A stretch of 64,000 nucleotides of DNA. Origin: Neoscytalidium dimidiatum. Taxonomy: Eukaryota; Ascomycota; Dothideomycetes; Botryosphaeriales; Botryosphaeriaceae. Below, piece after piece: positions 1 through 11,000 of this stretch (the stretch's first letter is position 1; each line of letters opens with the position of its first letter). A program made the translations under genes and the position numbers. Location: positions 1,054,001-1,118,000 of the forward strand of contig CM074704.1 in the NCBI GenBank assembly GCA_037367355.1, given 5' to 3'. The notes beneath the pieces were generated by a model. The model saw only the letters and a list, made by a program, of their open reading frames with translations, made no database searches and was not told the origin of the DNA.

Positions 1-2
1 GC

Positions 3-2924
3 CAAGGACAATCCGAAGACCCAAGTCCCCGAGGAGGCTCTCCCGTGCCTTTCAAGAGCAGTCGGGACACTGATTGGTCTTTCGCGCGCCGTGAGGCAGT
101 CACGGCCATCCTCGGGCCTGACCAGAAGATCTCCAGTTTGACCGATGATGAGCTGGACGTCCTCTTCGATGATTTGCAGCGCGTACGCGCAGTGAGAAAA
201 GCGAGGCCAGAGAGCAAGTTCTTCGAGAGGGACGAGGACGCGGACTCTGATGGGTCGTTCCCCATCCGCGAAAAGTACGCTTCAACCAGCACAGTCGACA
301 ACTTCTCTCTAGATACCGCATTGACCATACCTGGAACACCGCAGCTGGGCGAGGAAGACGAGCGCCTCAAGGCTGCCCGCGAAGACATGCAGACCCAGCT
401 GGACAAGCAGAGAGGCGAATACCAAGACAAACTCAAAGACGCTGAGGAATCTGCCGTTGAGATCGAGGAGATCCGTGTCCAAAAAGTCAAAATGGAGGAG
501 CAACTGCGTGCAGTGAAGGAAGAAATGCAGCAAGAATTGCAGCGTCAAAAAGAAAGCTTTGAAAGACAGCTGCAAGAATTCTCGTCGCCCACCTCGGAAG
601 GCAGGAATGCTTTCATCTTCTTGTCGAAGAGGGAGGCCGAGCTTGCCAGGCAAGCATTCGCTCAATGGCGGCAGCGCAGATACGTGGCCATGGCCGAGAC
701 ATTATTGCAAAATGCCGCATTGCTCAAGGAAGCGCAAGTCATGAGCCAGCAAATGGACAAGCATGTCGTGTTCCAATTCTGTGTTGTCGATGTTGGCCAC
801 ACTTTCGCCTCTTCATATGATCTGGTGCTCAACGGCGTTCCCGGAGAAGACGACGAAGACCTCGAAGCCACACCCAAGCCATGTATTGGCGTCAGAGTAA
901 TTGACTTCAAAGATCACGTCATCCATCTCTGGTCCTTGCAGAAGCTTCGGAGACGTGTAAGGGCAATGCGCCAGATGCACCAGTATTTGAACAAACCTGA
1001 GTACATGCAGCATTTCCGTCTAGAGAACCCTTTCACGGAGCCGTGCTCGCCTGAATACTCGCGAATTGGAGATGCAGACGTACCTCTCGCTGCAGTCTTC
1101 GAGTCTCGTGTCCAAGACTTCTCGATTGACGTCACGTCAACTTATACTGAGGGCGTCGTCGGTATCCTACGCCTTTCTCTAGAACCATCTTTCGCTGAGG
1201 CGTCATCTTCAACTCTGAAATTCAACGTTGTTATGCACCAAATGATTGGTTTCCCAGAGAGAGAAGGAACCAATGTCCACGCGCAGCTGTTTTTCCCGGG
1301 CATATCGGATGAAGGGGGTGCGACCACGACTCAGATGATCAATGGCTTCAATGAAGGCCCGATCAAATTCGAAAGTGTGCACAGCATGGGCTTGCCGCTC
1401 AACAGTCCTCGATCAGCTTCGCTTCGAATCTCCATATTCGCCAAAGTCACCTCAATGCATCTCGACAAACTGCTCAGCTGGGATGACATGCGCGATTCAG
1501 CGCCCAGACCCAAGGCAAAGCGCATCAACTCGCGGCTGCCAGAGTCAGAATTCTACGCCGAAGAGCGCCATGACATCTTTGCCAGGGTGCAAATTCAAGA
1601 AATGGCAGAGGATGGCAATTATAAACCTGTTGACGTTGTTCAGAGCAACCCTCTTGACCAAGGAGCTTTCCAACTCCACCAAGGTATTCAACGCCGCTTC
1701 GTTGTGGATCTCACCCATAGCTCTGGCCAGGTGCTCCAATGGCAAGATATCTCGTCGATTCGTGTTGGCCACGTCAAGCTTTTGGACGCAAGCGGCCGCA
1801 CCGCGGGAACAGATTCGCCGCAACCTCAGGTGCCAATGAAGCTCTTGGCTAAGCCAACGGTCAAGGACAACGCCGATGGTACTAGCAACGTGACCTTCAT
1901 TGGACTTTGGGACTCGAGTATGCACGGATCTCTTCTCCTTGACCGCACAACAGCCGATCGGTACAGAGTCCAGGTCTCTCTTATGTGGGACGTTGCATGC
2001 GCCAAGTTGACGAAGCCGATGACATTCTCGCTTGATCTCTCGGTGCAGATTCGCTCACGCGCCTACATCCGGCCAACCTCCATGTTCAGTGCCATGTTCA
2101 GCGCCCAGCGCATCGTCCATTCCACCGTTGGGATCTTCTCTGTAGCCATAAGACCAGTCTCTGCCAAGAGAGCAGTCGATCTTTGGAGGATGAGCACTCA
2201 GCACGACTATGTGAAGGGAGAGGAGATGCTCACTGGCTGGACACCGCGCGGTGTCTCGCTAGTCAAGGACTTCCTCGCCACTCGGAAACGTCGTAGGCGA
2301 GTTGCCGAGATTGAGACAGCTCGGAGCATACTTAGTCAACGTGCCCTCACCGCTAATGGTGATGATTACCTCGAGAGTGATGGTGAGCTCAACGACCGAC
2401 AGAAGGAGCTTCTGAACAAGGTGCTTGCGCTTTGGCAGACGAAGAAGGACATTGGCGAGATCATTTTGACCAAGGAGAACCTCGAGCCGCCGGAGCGTGG
2501 AGCCGCTTTTGCCATACCGCCCAACGGTGAGACCAAACCTACGCTTGTCTCTGAAGTGCGCTACGTGCCGAAGAATCCGACGATGCTCAAGAGCGGTTAC
2601 CTAATGACACCGGATGACACCAACACACGATGGGTTAGACGATTCGTGGAGCTTCGACGGCCCTATCTCCACATTTACACGGTTCCCGAGGGCGACGAAT
2701 TGAATGCGATCAATCTGTCGAACTCACGGATCGATCATCAACCGCAGTTGGCCGGATTATTACAGCGGCACAACATGAACGTCTTCGCCGTGTTCGCACC
2801 GCAGAATACGTTCCTTTTTGCAGCAAAGAGCGAGCGCGAAAAGATCGAGTGGATCCTCAAGATTGATCAAAGTTACTTCAGTAGCGGGAGCGGGACACCC
2901 GCAGAGGATGACGACAGCATTTGA
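3..2924 (+). CDS. uncA: Kinesin-3 motor (KIF1/Unc-104/UncA type), C-terminal part, 5' partial
   Basis: Kinesin-3 motors carry endosomes and vesicles along microtubules. The frame is open from base 3, so the gene starts upstream of the window; the motor and FHA domains expected at the N-terminus are not here. Visible in order: an acidic linker, a coiled coil around residues 115-195 of the visible part, a stretch beginning near residue 205 (AFIFLSKREAELARQAFAQW), the conserved central region typical of KIF1 proteins (for example NKPEYMQHFRLENPFTEPCS), and a C-terminal PH domain in about the last 100 residues (starting LKSGYLMTPDDTNTRWVRRF) that would bind phosphoinositides on cargo membranes. 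About 973 residues are visible; fungal family members are around 1,600. No intron was needed in this part. The family is clear; the symbol is assigned by similarity to Aspergillus UncA. Confidence 0.93.
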   Translation, partial: QGQSEDPSPRGGSPVPFKSSRDTDWSFARREAVTAILGPDQKISSLTDDELDVLFDDLQRVRAVRKARPESKFFERDEDADSDGSFPIREKYASTSTVDNFSLDTALTIPGTPQLGEEDERLKAAREDMQTQLDKQRGEYQDKLKDAEESAVEIEEIRVQKVKMEEQLRAVKEEMQQELQRQKESFERQLQEFSSPTSEGRNAFIFLSKREAELARQAFAQWRQRRYVAMAETLLQNAALLKEAQVMSQQMDKHVVFQFCVVDVGHTFASSYDLVLNGVPGEDDEDLEATPKPCIGVRVIDFKDHVIHLWSLQKLRRRVRAMRQMHQYLNKPEYMQHFRLENPFTEPCSPEYSRIGDADVPLAAVFESRVQDFSIDVTSTYTEGVVGILRLSLEPSFAEASSSTLKFNVVMHQMIGFPEREGTNVHAQLFFPGISDEGGATTTQMINGFNEGPIKFESVHSMGLPLNSPRSASLRISIFAKVTSMHLDKLLSWDDMRDSAPRPKAKRINSRLPESEFYAEERHDIFARVQIQEMAEDGNYKPVDVVQSNPLDQGAFQLHQGIQRRFVVDLTHSSGQVLQWQDISSIRVGHVKLLDASGRTAGTDSPQPQVPMKLLAKPTVKDNADGTSNVTFIGLWDSSMHGSLLLDRTTADRYRVQVSLMWDVACAKLTKPMTFSLDLSVQIRSRAYIRPTSMFSAMFSAQRIVHSTVGIFSVAIRPVSAKRAVDLWRMSTQHDYVKGEEMLTGWTPRGVSLVKDFLATRKRRRRVAEIETARSILSQRALTANGDDYLESDGELNDRQKELLNKVLALWQTKKDIGEIILTKENLEPPERGAAFAIPPNGETKPTLVSEVRYVPKNPTMLKSGYLMTPDDTNTRWVRRFVELRRPYLHIYTVPEGDELNAINLSNSRIDHQPQLAGLLQRHNMNVFAVFAPQNTFLFAAKSEREKIEWILKIDQSYFSSGSGTPAEDDDSI

Positions 2925-3907
2925 ACAGTTTTTGACCACGACCCCCAAAAACCGCAAAGTAACGAGTCTCTCTTTTCTCACCCAGATTCCCAGGACGGAT
3001 ATACCTCCAGCTACTCTCTTTTGTCATCTGTGTGCATGTATGAATCTGAGATGCCGGCGTCGATATAATGATTTGGTTTCTGCCTCGCAAAGTAGTTCAG
3101 CGTCGTTGGATGGATTGATGTACGAACAGGGGCTAGTTTCTGGTTTTATTTTTGCTTTTGCTGCAAATTCGGCTGGCAGGCAAACAGGATTATTTGGAGG
3201 CGGCCCGCTGTAAACGCTCTGTTTCTGATACCCAAAGAATTTCCGCGTGAAGGATCCGCGGGACCTTTTTTTTTTTCCTCTCCCCTTTCCACCTTCTCTT
3301 TACATATACTTTTGTTTTTAGTCAAGATAGAACGCGGACCTACAACAGGATAAAAGGAAATACATCTTTGCCTTGCTTTGTGTACTCCGTCAGACGCACG
3401 GCGAGCTAAGCCCAGATGCATGGCTCGTCGAGGCTGGGTGTGGATATAGAGGTGTCGATGTTCCTGCATTCTTGCGTCTGCATCATTGCTTCAACAGGTC
3501 AGCATACTTAAGTCTTCTACCGTTCGACAGGGGAGTAGAAAATGTTCTACGCCCCGGTTCGTAGAAGATCAGCTACTTCAACTTCATGTACGAGGTCGAA
3601 AGGCTTTTCTTTATCGCAGGATCACAGTTCGCAAGTGATGAGAATACGGTGTAGAATGAATTCATTACATTCCCGGTACTATTTTGTCTACAGCTGAAGC
3701 GGCACGGCTCGAGCTGACTCTGCGGGGAAGGAACATTTACAATCCGAGAATTACTACAATTTGAGGCGTAAAGATCGGTAAAGACTGTTGCAGCACCTTC
3801 ATGCTATATACACATATTGTCCCTTTCCCGTTCTCCATTTACCGGCGCTGCACTCCCTTCCCGACGGCTGGGCCCGACCGTCGAGGGAGAGCAAGGGCTA
3901 TAGGCGC
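2925..3907. other. Convergent intergenic region (kinesin / hydrophobin)
   Basis: This holds the 3' flanks of two converging genes. There is a T-run near 3268-3279 and generally mixed composition. I see no open frame with a recognisable product, no tRNA-like fold and no repeat. Confidence 0.6.
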
Positions 3908-4406
3908 TCAGAGAATGTCGGAGCACTGAAGGCCGAGGTCGATGACAAGCAAGCCCTGAGTGAGATGGAGTCAGTGGACCTGGACCATGTAATGAAAGGC
4001 AAACGATGACTTACGGTGTTCTTGCTTCCCTCGCAGCACTTGACGCTGTTCTCGTTGCCGCAGACCTGGTTGCTGTCGACGGGGGAGAGAATGTTCACTG
4101 ATGACCCGGTCAGCCTTAGTGGCACAAACACTCGCTGATGGAAAAGGGGGCTGGTAGCTACGTACGGATATCGGCACCGATGCCAGTGCAGCCGTTGCCG
4201 AGGATGGGGCCGAGAATGGCAGAGATCAGGCCGCCGCTGCTCTGCTGGTTGGAGCTGTTGCAGCATGAGACAACCTGGTTGGCGGAGCAGCTCTGCGACG
4301 CGCCGCCCAGAGTCTTTTCGCTGCGGGTCTTGACCTCGGCGGTAGGAACGGCGGTGGCGAGAACGGCCATAGAGACAATGGCGGAGCAAACGGTTGAGGC
4401 CTTCAT
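3908..4406 (-). CDS. Class I hydrophobin
   Basis: Small secreted protein expected to assemble into amphipathic layers on hyphae and spores. Model: complement(join(3908..3955, 4015..4097, 4166..4406)), 123 residues. Introns are 68 bp (donor GTACGT) and 59 bp (donor GTAAGT), both ending CAG. The N-terminus MKASTVCSAIVSMAVLATAV is a signal peptide. The eight-cysteine pattern is complete: C1 and the CC pair in SCSANQVVSCC, C4 in GNGCTGIG, C5 and the second CC pair in QVCGNENSVKCC, and C8 in the last exon (LGLQCSDIL, then stop). The wide C3-C4 spacing and the hydrophobic segment GLISAILGPILGNG fit class I rather than class II. The final cysteine is found only when the short third exon is included, which supports the splice model. 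A TATA element lies about 130 bp upstream. Confidence 0.9.
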
Positions 4407-4537
4407 TTTGGCTGGTGTTGGTCTGATGAAAGAATGATGTGTTGGGTAATGAGAGGTGAAGGTCTGGATCGTCTGCTCTGCTGAGGAGGAGAGAATGATG
4501 CTGGTGATGAGCTGCCAGAAGCGAAGGGGCAGACAGG

Positions 4538-4545
4538 TTTATATA
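4538..4545 (-). promoter_or_regulatory. TATA box of the hydrophobin gene
   Basis: On the minus strand the sequence reads TATATAAA, 132 bp upstream of the hydrophobin ATG, a usual distance for a strongly expressed fungal gene with a leader of about 100 nt. Confidence 0.6.
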
Positions 4546-7500
4546 GTTATCTCACTGCTCCTCTCGGGTGTATCTCGTCCGATTTCCGCGTTCACTATCC
4601 CAGTTGGGGGTGAGCTCTTTTGCTTTTTTTTTTTTTTTTCTTGATTTGCCTTTGTGAGTTCCTATCTTGTTTCTCCAAAGGTATGACATGGCCGTCGGCG
4701 CTACCGTATCGACACCCGTGAGGGTGGTCGAGGATTGCAAGGATAGATGGAGTGGGGCGGCGCCGCCCTACTAGTGGATGCTGCAGCTTGCAGCTGTTGC
4801 CAAAAACAACGCCGCCAAATCAGCCCGGAGCTCCCCTGAGTTGAGCCGCTGAGCATATTGCGAGCATTTGCCCAAGGCGCCGATGCGGCCGAGATACAAT
4901 TTCTTCTCGTTCACACGGGTGCTTTCACACTTCGTGCAAGTGTGTCTTCCGTATTGCTCGTTCGCGCCAACCTCCACCGGCACAGTGCAGCTCATCACCT
5001 CCTGATGGTCAAAGCTACCAATCTGCTTCCAAATGCGGTCAAAAGATGCTGCGGGACACAATAACGGTTAGGTCTAAGAGGGTTCATCGTCATCATCACG
5101 CAGGCGTAGTGCAATCGAAAGTGAGGCACTAGTGCCTTCATCCAATGGGGAAGGCATCCAGCTCGTCGGTGAAAGGGCGCCATGGCTGATCGGACGGGGG
5201 AAGCTGAAATGCAGTCTGCACACCATGAGGGCGAGACGTGGAGTGCTCCCCTGGAGCCCTCTACTTGACCGGCCGGGAGAATGACCCCGCCCGACCCACA
5301 GCAGCGTCTCGGTGTCCGCTGTCGACTCAGGAACATGCAGAAGATTGGGTTCTAGAGCAAGCCAGAGTTTTGGACCCGGCCTTGGAAATTTACGGAAAAT
5401 AGCGTGGATGAACAAACGCGAGTGTAGAGCTCAGCTACGCTGGAAGGGGTGGGCGCCATAGACTTTCCGGGGAGAAGACTGCCTCGACGTCAAGGCCAGG
5501 TCATAGTAGCCGTTTCGCTTCACGGTGCAGCAGAGGGGGGTGGAGGTCATCGGGCAGAGAACTTATGATGTTTCCAAATGGGGATTCGCACGACGGGCGC
5601 CAAACCGTGGCAATTTGAATGGAAGAACTTTCACGGCCAAATGAAGCAAAACAATGACGCACTAGTCCGCTTCGAATGGAGCTAAAGACACGGGTGGGGT
5701 AGGTTCGGGCCGCGCTGTACACAAGAGCCTGCTAGTGGCGGGAGAGTGGAGCCCCCTCGTACATGGCTGGAGTGGCCAGGCACACTGCGGGAGATGGCCA
5801 CGATCCGCGGCTCATTATTGACAGCGGCATCGTTAGGATCTTCCGTCCACGCTGCCTGCCACACTCTCTGGAGAGAGAGAGAACTTATGGCACGACGCAA
5901 AGAGATTGAGAGATACGCGCTGTTCCCCCCGGCATGGCCGGCTTCGCACGGTGCCCGCGCCTAGGAGGAGGGCGGCAGGGCGACATTGCAAATCGTTACC
6001 GTTTGAGGAGTGACAGCCGCCAGGCTGGTGGTGGAGATCCTGAGGTCTTGGGATTGTGGGGAAGATACGAGCTTGATCGTCCACGATTGCCATTTCCGGA
6101 TCTTATGGGGGATTTCTCGAGCAGGCTGGGGGGTTCACTGGAAAGGGCAAGACACCACGCAGTCCTAAGTTGATCAGTCTTGCCGCGCCGAGTGACCGAA
6201 GCTGAGGGACCAACTACACGGCAGAGTGCCAGAGACGATGGCTGGTGAAGGCAGCGCTGTTGGCGTCGGAGTTGGGGCCCGTCGGGACCTGATGTCTTGC
6301 AGGAGACAAGGAGTGGTGATGCATCTGGGTCCGCTCGTCCGGGGCGCGCTGCGGAACGGGTACGGCGTGTCAGCGTACCCGACCGGCTGCAGAGCCATGA
6401 TGCAGATGCAGGCGCAGGTCCAGGTGCAGATATGCATACACAGGTGCGGGTGCCGATGCAAGAAGCTGTGTCGAAGCCCACCTCGATCAGGACGTCTTTC
6501 ACCAGAAGCGTCGGCTACTGACGATTGACTTGTTCACCGACGCCACCCACCGCCTCCCCGGCCGCTCTCCCGTTGTGCCGCCTGCGCCAGCGTAGCACAT
6601 CCAACGCACTTTCAACCCTGTGGTCCGTGACCTCTGTTTACCCACATTGCTGAATCTTCCTCGTTCTCGACCCCGTCCAGTCCACTTTTCGCCCCGACGC
6701 CTCACCGCACGCACGCAGTGCTGCTCTGGGAGCCGCAACCGCCCGCATCCTTGTCGCCCGCCCACGCCGCCTTCATCCGCAATCACCTGGACTCGAGCCG
6801 ATCCTGTGCGCCGGAACGGACACGCATCTCTTCTCTGCTGGCTCTTCCCGCCATGTTGAGATGAAGCAACTCTCTGAACGTGCATCCACATCAATCGCCA
6901 GAATGCTCTCGACTAAACCGTCGTTTCGAATGTCCAAATACCCCAGAAGCGATTGGAGACGACCGCTCATCCAAGAGTAGGCCGTCCGGCGGTTCCAGAA
7001 ACAAGACGACCCCTTCCCCATTGAACCTCGCGCCACCGGCATCATACCGACCAAGTCACTGCAATGAAGCATTACGAGGTCTTCTAGACAGCAATTGGTC
7101 AGCGGTCACCCCACATGGAAGCTGCGCAGCCACCGTCAAACTTAAGCTCGGTTCCAAGCGGTCTTCACCGCTCTGCAAGATGTTGACTGGCTATAATCTT
7201 TCCCAAAGGGCTGGCATACACAAGCCACCCGGCAACGGCCAGGGAGCCTTACCTCGGACTCCGTATGTCCGTAAATTTGCGGGTTAGGATGCATCTGGTC
7301 CCACACGTTCACTTCGACATACGACTCGCCCGCTCCCCTTCGAACAGCCGACACTTGATGGTCGTCGATTACTACTGGTCTCGTAAATGCAATTGGCCAT
7401 GGCAACCGAGCGCAAGACCCGTGCAGAGCCTTATCATCCGTTAGAACGCAGAAGTCACGTTTCCCGCTGCTGGAGACTACAACCTTATCCTGCCGCATCC

Positions 7501-8024
7501 GACTCGTACCTACATAATTGTGATAGACCTTTACATAGCGTTACACGATCCTTAGTATAATTCACCAACACCCCGGTTGAGATAGGTACTACCTCACCAA
7601 CTTATCGCGATTGTATTGGCCGGCTGAATCGATGGAGTCCATCGGACACAAGTTTCGGCTCCACCATCACTAAGAAAATTGTATGAAGGCACTGTACTTG
7701 TGAGCGGATAAATGAATCTATTAAATCCACATTGTGTGGTCGCATACTACGTTGTTCTGACAAGGGATACAGACAGTTACAGACAAGTCAAGACATATTG
7801 GCGGAAGGCATCCCCAGACATGCACGCGCTAATGCAAGGCGACAAAATGGAGAGGAAAGGAGAAAGTACAGGAACCGAGCCGGAAAGCGAGACAATGAAA
7901 ATGCACCCTGGACAACCCTGCAACCATCTTTCTGAACTCTCCAAACCGACTTCACTTCCTCTCCCAAACTCCTCGCCGTCTCCTTGTAAGGGATAACATA
8001 CGATGAGTCAGACCCGCTTCGGGC
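4546..8024. other. Gene-poor region, no recognised coding gene
   Basis: About 3.5 kb between the hydrophobin promoter and the 3' end of the large coiled-coil gene. A T-run (about 4623-4640) lies in the hydrophobin upstream region. Several open frames of 60-170 codons exist on both strands (for example minus 5074-5415 and plus 6880-7287), but none shows a recognisable domain, signal peptide or plausible exon join. I make no gene call here. Confidence 0.5.
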
Positions 8025-11000
8025 TCAACTCTGAACTTGGTGATGTGGATGAGGATGCTGGTGCTGATGCTGATGCTGATGCTGATAGAGACCCTTAATT
8101 GCAGCGCTCCTGTTGTCCGTTACAGTCCCCGACTTGCTTCCGCTACTGCCGTTCCGTGAGCTCGCTCCTCCACCAACGCTATCCACACTCTCCGCATGCC
8201 TATTGCCTCCCCGAGCGCTTCGATCTCGGAGTGACGCTTCACTGGCAGGCGTGATGGGTTCTACTGGACTGGCAATAAAGGATGAGTGCCTCCGATTGCT
8301 ACTAGCCCGGCTTGGCTCTTCACCGTATGCCCGTGCCTTGCTCCTGAGACTCGAACTGCGCTCGATGACGGGCTTCTCCTTCATCCGGTAATGCGGACGC
8401 TCCTCAGCTTCAGAGCCGCGCCTCGAGCTGGAGGGGCGGGAGCTCGTCCGCGTCCGCGACGGGGGTCGCTCGTTGCGCACACTTCTGGGCTTCTCTTCCG
8501 AAGCTGTGGGGCGAGTCGGCGTCGAAGACTCACCAGACTTCAACTCATCGGCAACATGCAAACTCCCTGCAATGATACTTGCAGCTTTGATGCTCTCTGC
8601 AGTGCCCGACTTGGGTGTTTCGGGACGTGATGATGAGCGCCTCCTGCTCGAGGAGCTCTTGACGCTTTCAGCCTTGTCGCTTTTGGCGCTCGGGGTTTTC
8701 TCACTTCGCACGCTGCGGATGCTCGGTGCTTTCTCGCCCCTGGCACTCTTGATGCTCAGAGCCTTACTTTTAACGCTCTCGACTCTCTTGCTTGGAACCG
8801 GTGAGGGAGATCTTGGCTCTTCGGGTGGAGGCGTTGGTGGCTTTGTCTCTTCAGGTGTAGGTGCACTCTCCGTAGCAACTGCGGGGGTAGATCCAATCTT
8901 TCGGGGCAAGGCGATGTAGCCACCACTCTCAGACTCTGGCTTGCGCTCCTCGGTAGGTGGCTCTTCACCCTTCGCCTCCCCTCCATCGGTGGTAACCTGT
9001 TCATCTGTCGCTACTTCGGGCTTCACCTCATTGTCTGCGTGGTCTGAGGATTTCTCATCCTCCTCCTTTATGTCCGCAGAAATAGCGCTAGCATCCTTCG
9101 CTTCCTCGTCACCAGATTCTCCCTCAGTCTTCTTCTCCTCGGTAGGCTCAGCGCTTGCCTCGGGAGGCTTGCCATCTACGGAAGGTTCTTTGGCGCCCCC
9201 TCCTTCCGCTTTCTCTTCTTCAGGCTTTTCTTCAGGCTTTTCTTCGTCTCCAGGAACTTTTTCTTCTTTGGGCTTGTCATCGCTAGGGCTTCCGTCACTG
9301 TGTTTTTGGTCTGGATGGCCATCTTCGCTTGGCTTTCCCTCATCTGTGGTTTCCTCTGTTGGCTTTTCACCACTAGTCACCTGGTCCTCTGGCTTCTGAT
9401 GATCGGTCGCTTCTTCTGTAGACTGAACTCCGCTTTTAGTTTGTTCTTCCGGTGACGTCTCCGGAGCAGAGGTGTCCGCAGACGGCGTCTCATCTGGTTT
9501 TCCGTCCATAACCTTCTCCTCGCCACCCTCTCTAGTCGCTTGTTCACCCTTAGCGACTGGAGTAGGGGAACCTTCTGCATTCTTCTCTCCCTCAATTTCC
9601 TCCTCTAGCTTCATTTCACCATCACCTGTCGCAGCTTCTTCCGTTTCACCTTGGGATTCTGTCGTCTCTTCTGTAGTTGCAGAGCTCTTCTCGTCAGTCT
9701 TTGGCTCATCTTCTTCAGGCTTCGGTTCATCGGACGAATCCACATCCTCCTTCTTTCCTCCTGCTGGCCCTACCGTTTTGCTCTCCTCTTCTCCTTTCTC
9801 TGTGGCGTCTGCAGCGACTGCCAGTCCCGCAGCTGCCGCTGCCACAACCCCAGCCGCTGCGTTGGTGCCACCACCGTCTCCGTCTGTCTGCTTCTCTTCA
9901 GAAGACGGAACGTCCTTTGATTCCGATTCAGTACTTGTCTCTTCCTTTTGATCATCGGGAGAAGCGGAGTCGGTACCTGACAGACCAGCCAGCTCCACTT
10001 CGCGCAACCTCGCGAGCACTGGCGGCGAGTCTTCATAGAGCGCCGACCCGTAGCAGTACACGCACCCGTTGTCCGGCTTCTCGTCACCAACGCCATACTC
10101 GCCCGACTGGTTGCTATTCCTGAGCTTGGGCTCACGCTCAATGACGGGGAACAGGCGCAGCAAGACGTTCGCCTTCGGCGCGGCCCTCTCGTCCAGGTCC
10201 GCGATGGAGCTGACCGGATAACCCGGGGTGTCGAATGACTGCGGTGGCCAGTATGCCTCGCGGGCGTCCTCTGGGCAGGGCTCTCCTCCTGCAGGCATCG
10301 AAGCGGAGATTATCTCGCGCTCTATGCGGGCGAAGCGCCAAGTCTCGGCCGCAAGCTTGACGATGCGTCGGACCTCGACGCGAACGCTCTCTTCGTCCAT
10401 TGGGTCCGCTAGCGGCTGGATCGCCTGACAGATCTCGTCGACCACTGCTCCGGCCGCTCGATTGATGCGCTGTTTGGCGTCGGGACCGCGGAAAAGGGTC
10501 GAAAGCGTGTGCTGCCGCCATGTCGCTTCTCTGAGGGCGTTTTTGGCACGCAACTGGTCACTCACTTCTTGGAGGAGCTTCGTGGTGGCGTCTTCCATGC
10601 CTTCAGGACTGAACATGAACGGCGTGAATATTCTGAGTGTGATGATGGACGAGATCTTGTGCATGGCGTATGATATCCTAACATGGGACGCTGCCGGGGT
10701 TTCGCTCAGAAAATCTGGTAACCCCGGGGGAGCATCGTCGAACTTGTCCGCTGCTGGAGGTGGGCTGGGAAGCTTCTTGAAGTAGTTTTTCGAGACCGAA
10801 AAGACTAGCTGCTGAAGACGAGCGAACGAATCATGACTGGGTCCACGTATACGTTAGCAGATCCAGATCCCGACTCTGACGTGCATTGTGGCTTCAGTGT
10901 GGGAAAATTGAATGATAGGATTAAATTGGCTGCTAGACCAGCGACTGAGAGATACAATCTGCCAATGTAGAACGAAAACAACCACCGTTTTTCTCCCTGT

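Noticed and set aside
8941..9951. Long plus-strand Ser/Phe/Leu-rich open frames opposite the coiled-coil gene
   Set aside because: They are the complement of the acidic Glu/Lys/Ser low-complexity exon and follow its codon bias; no independent signal.
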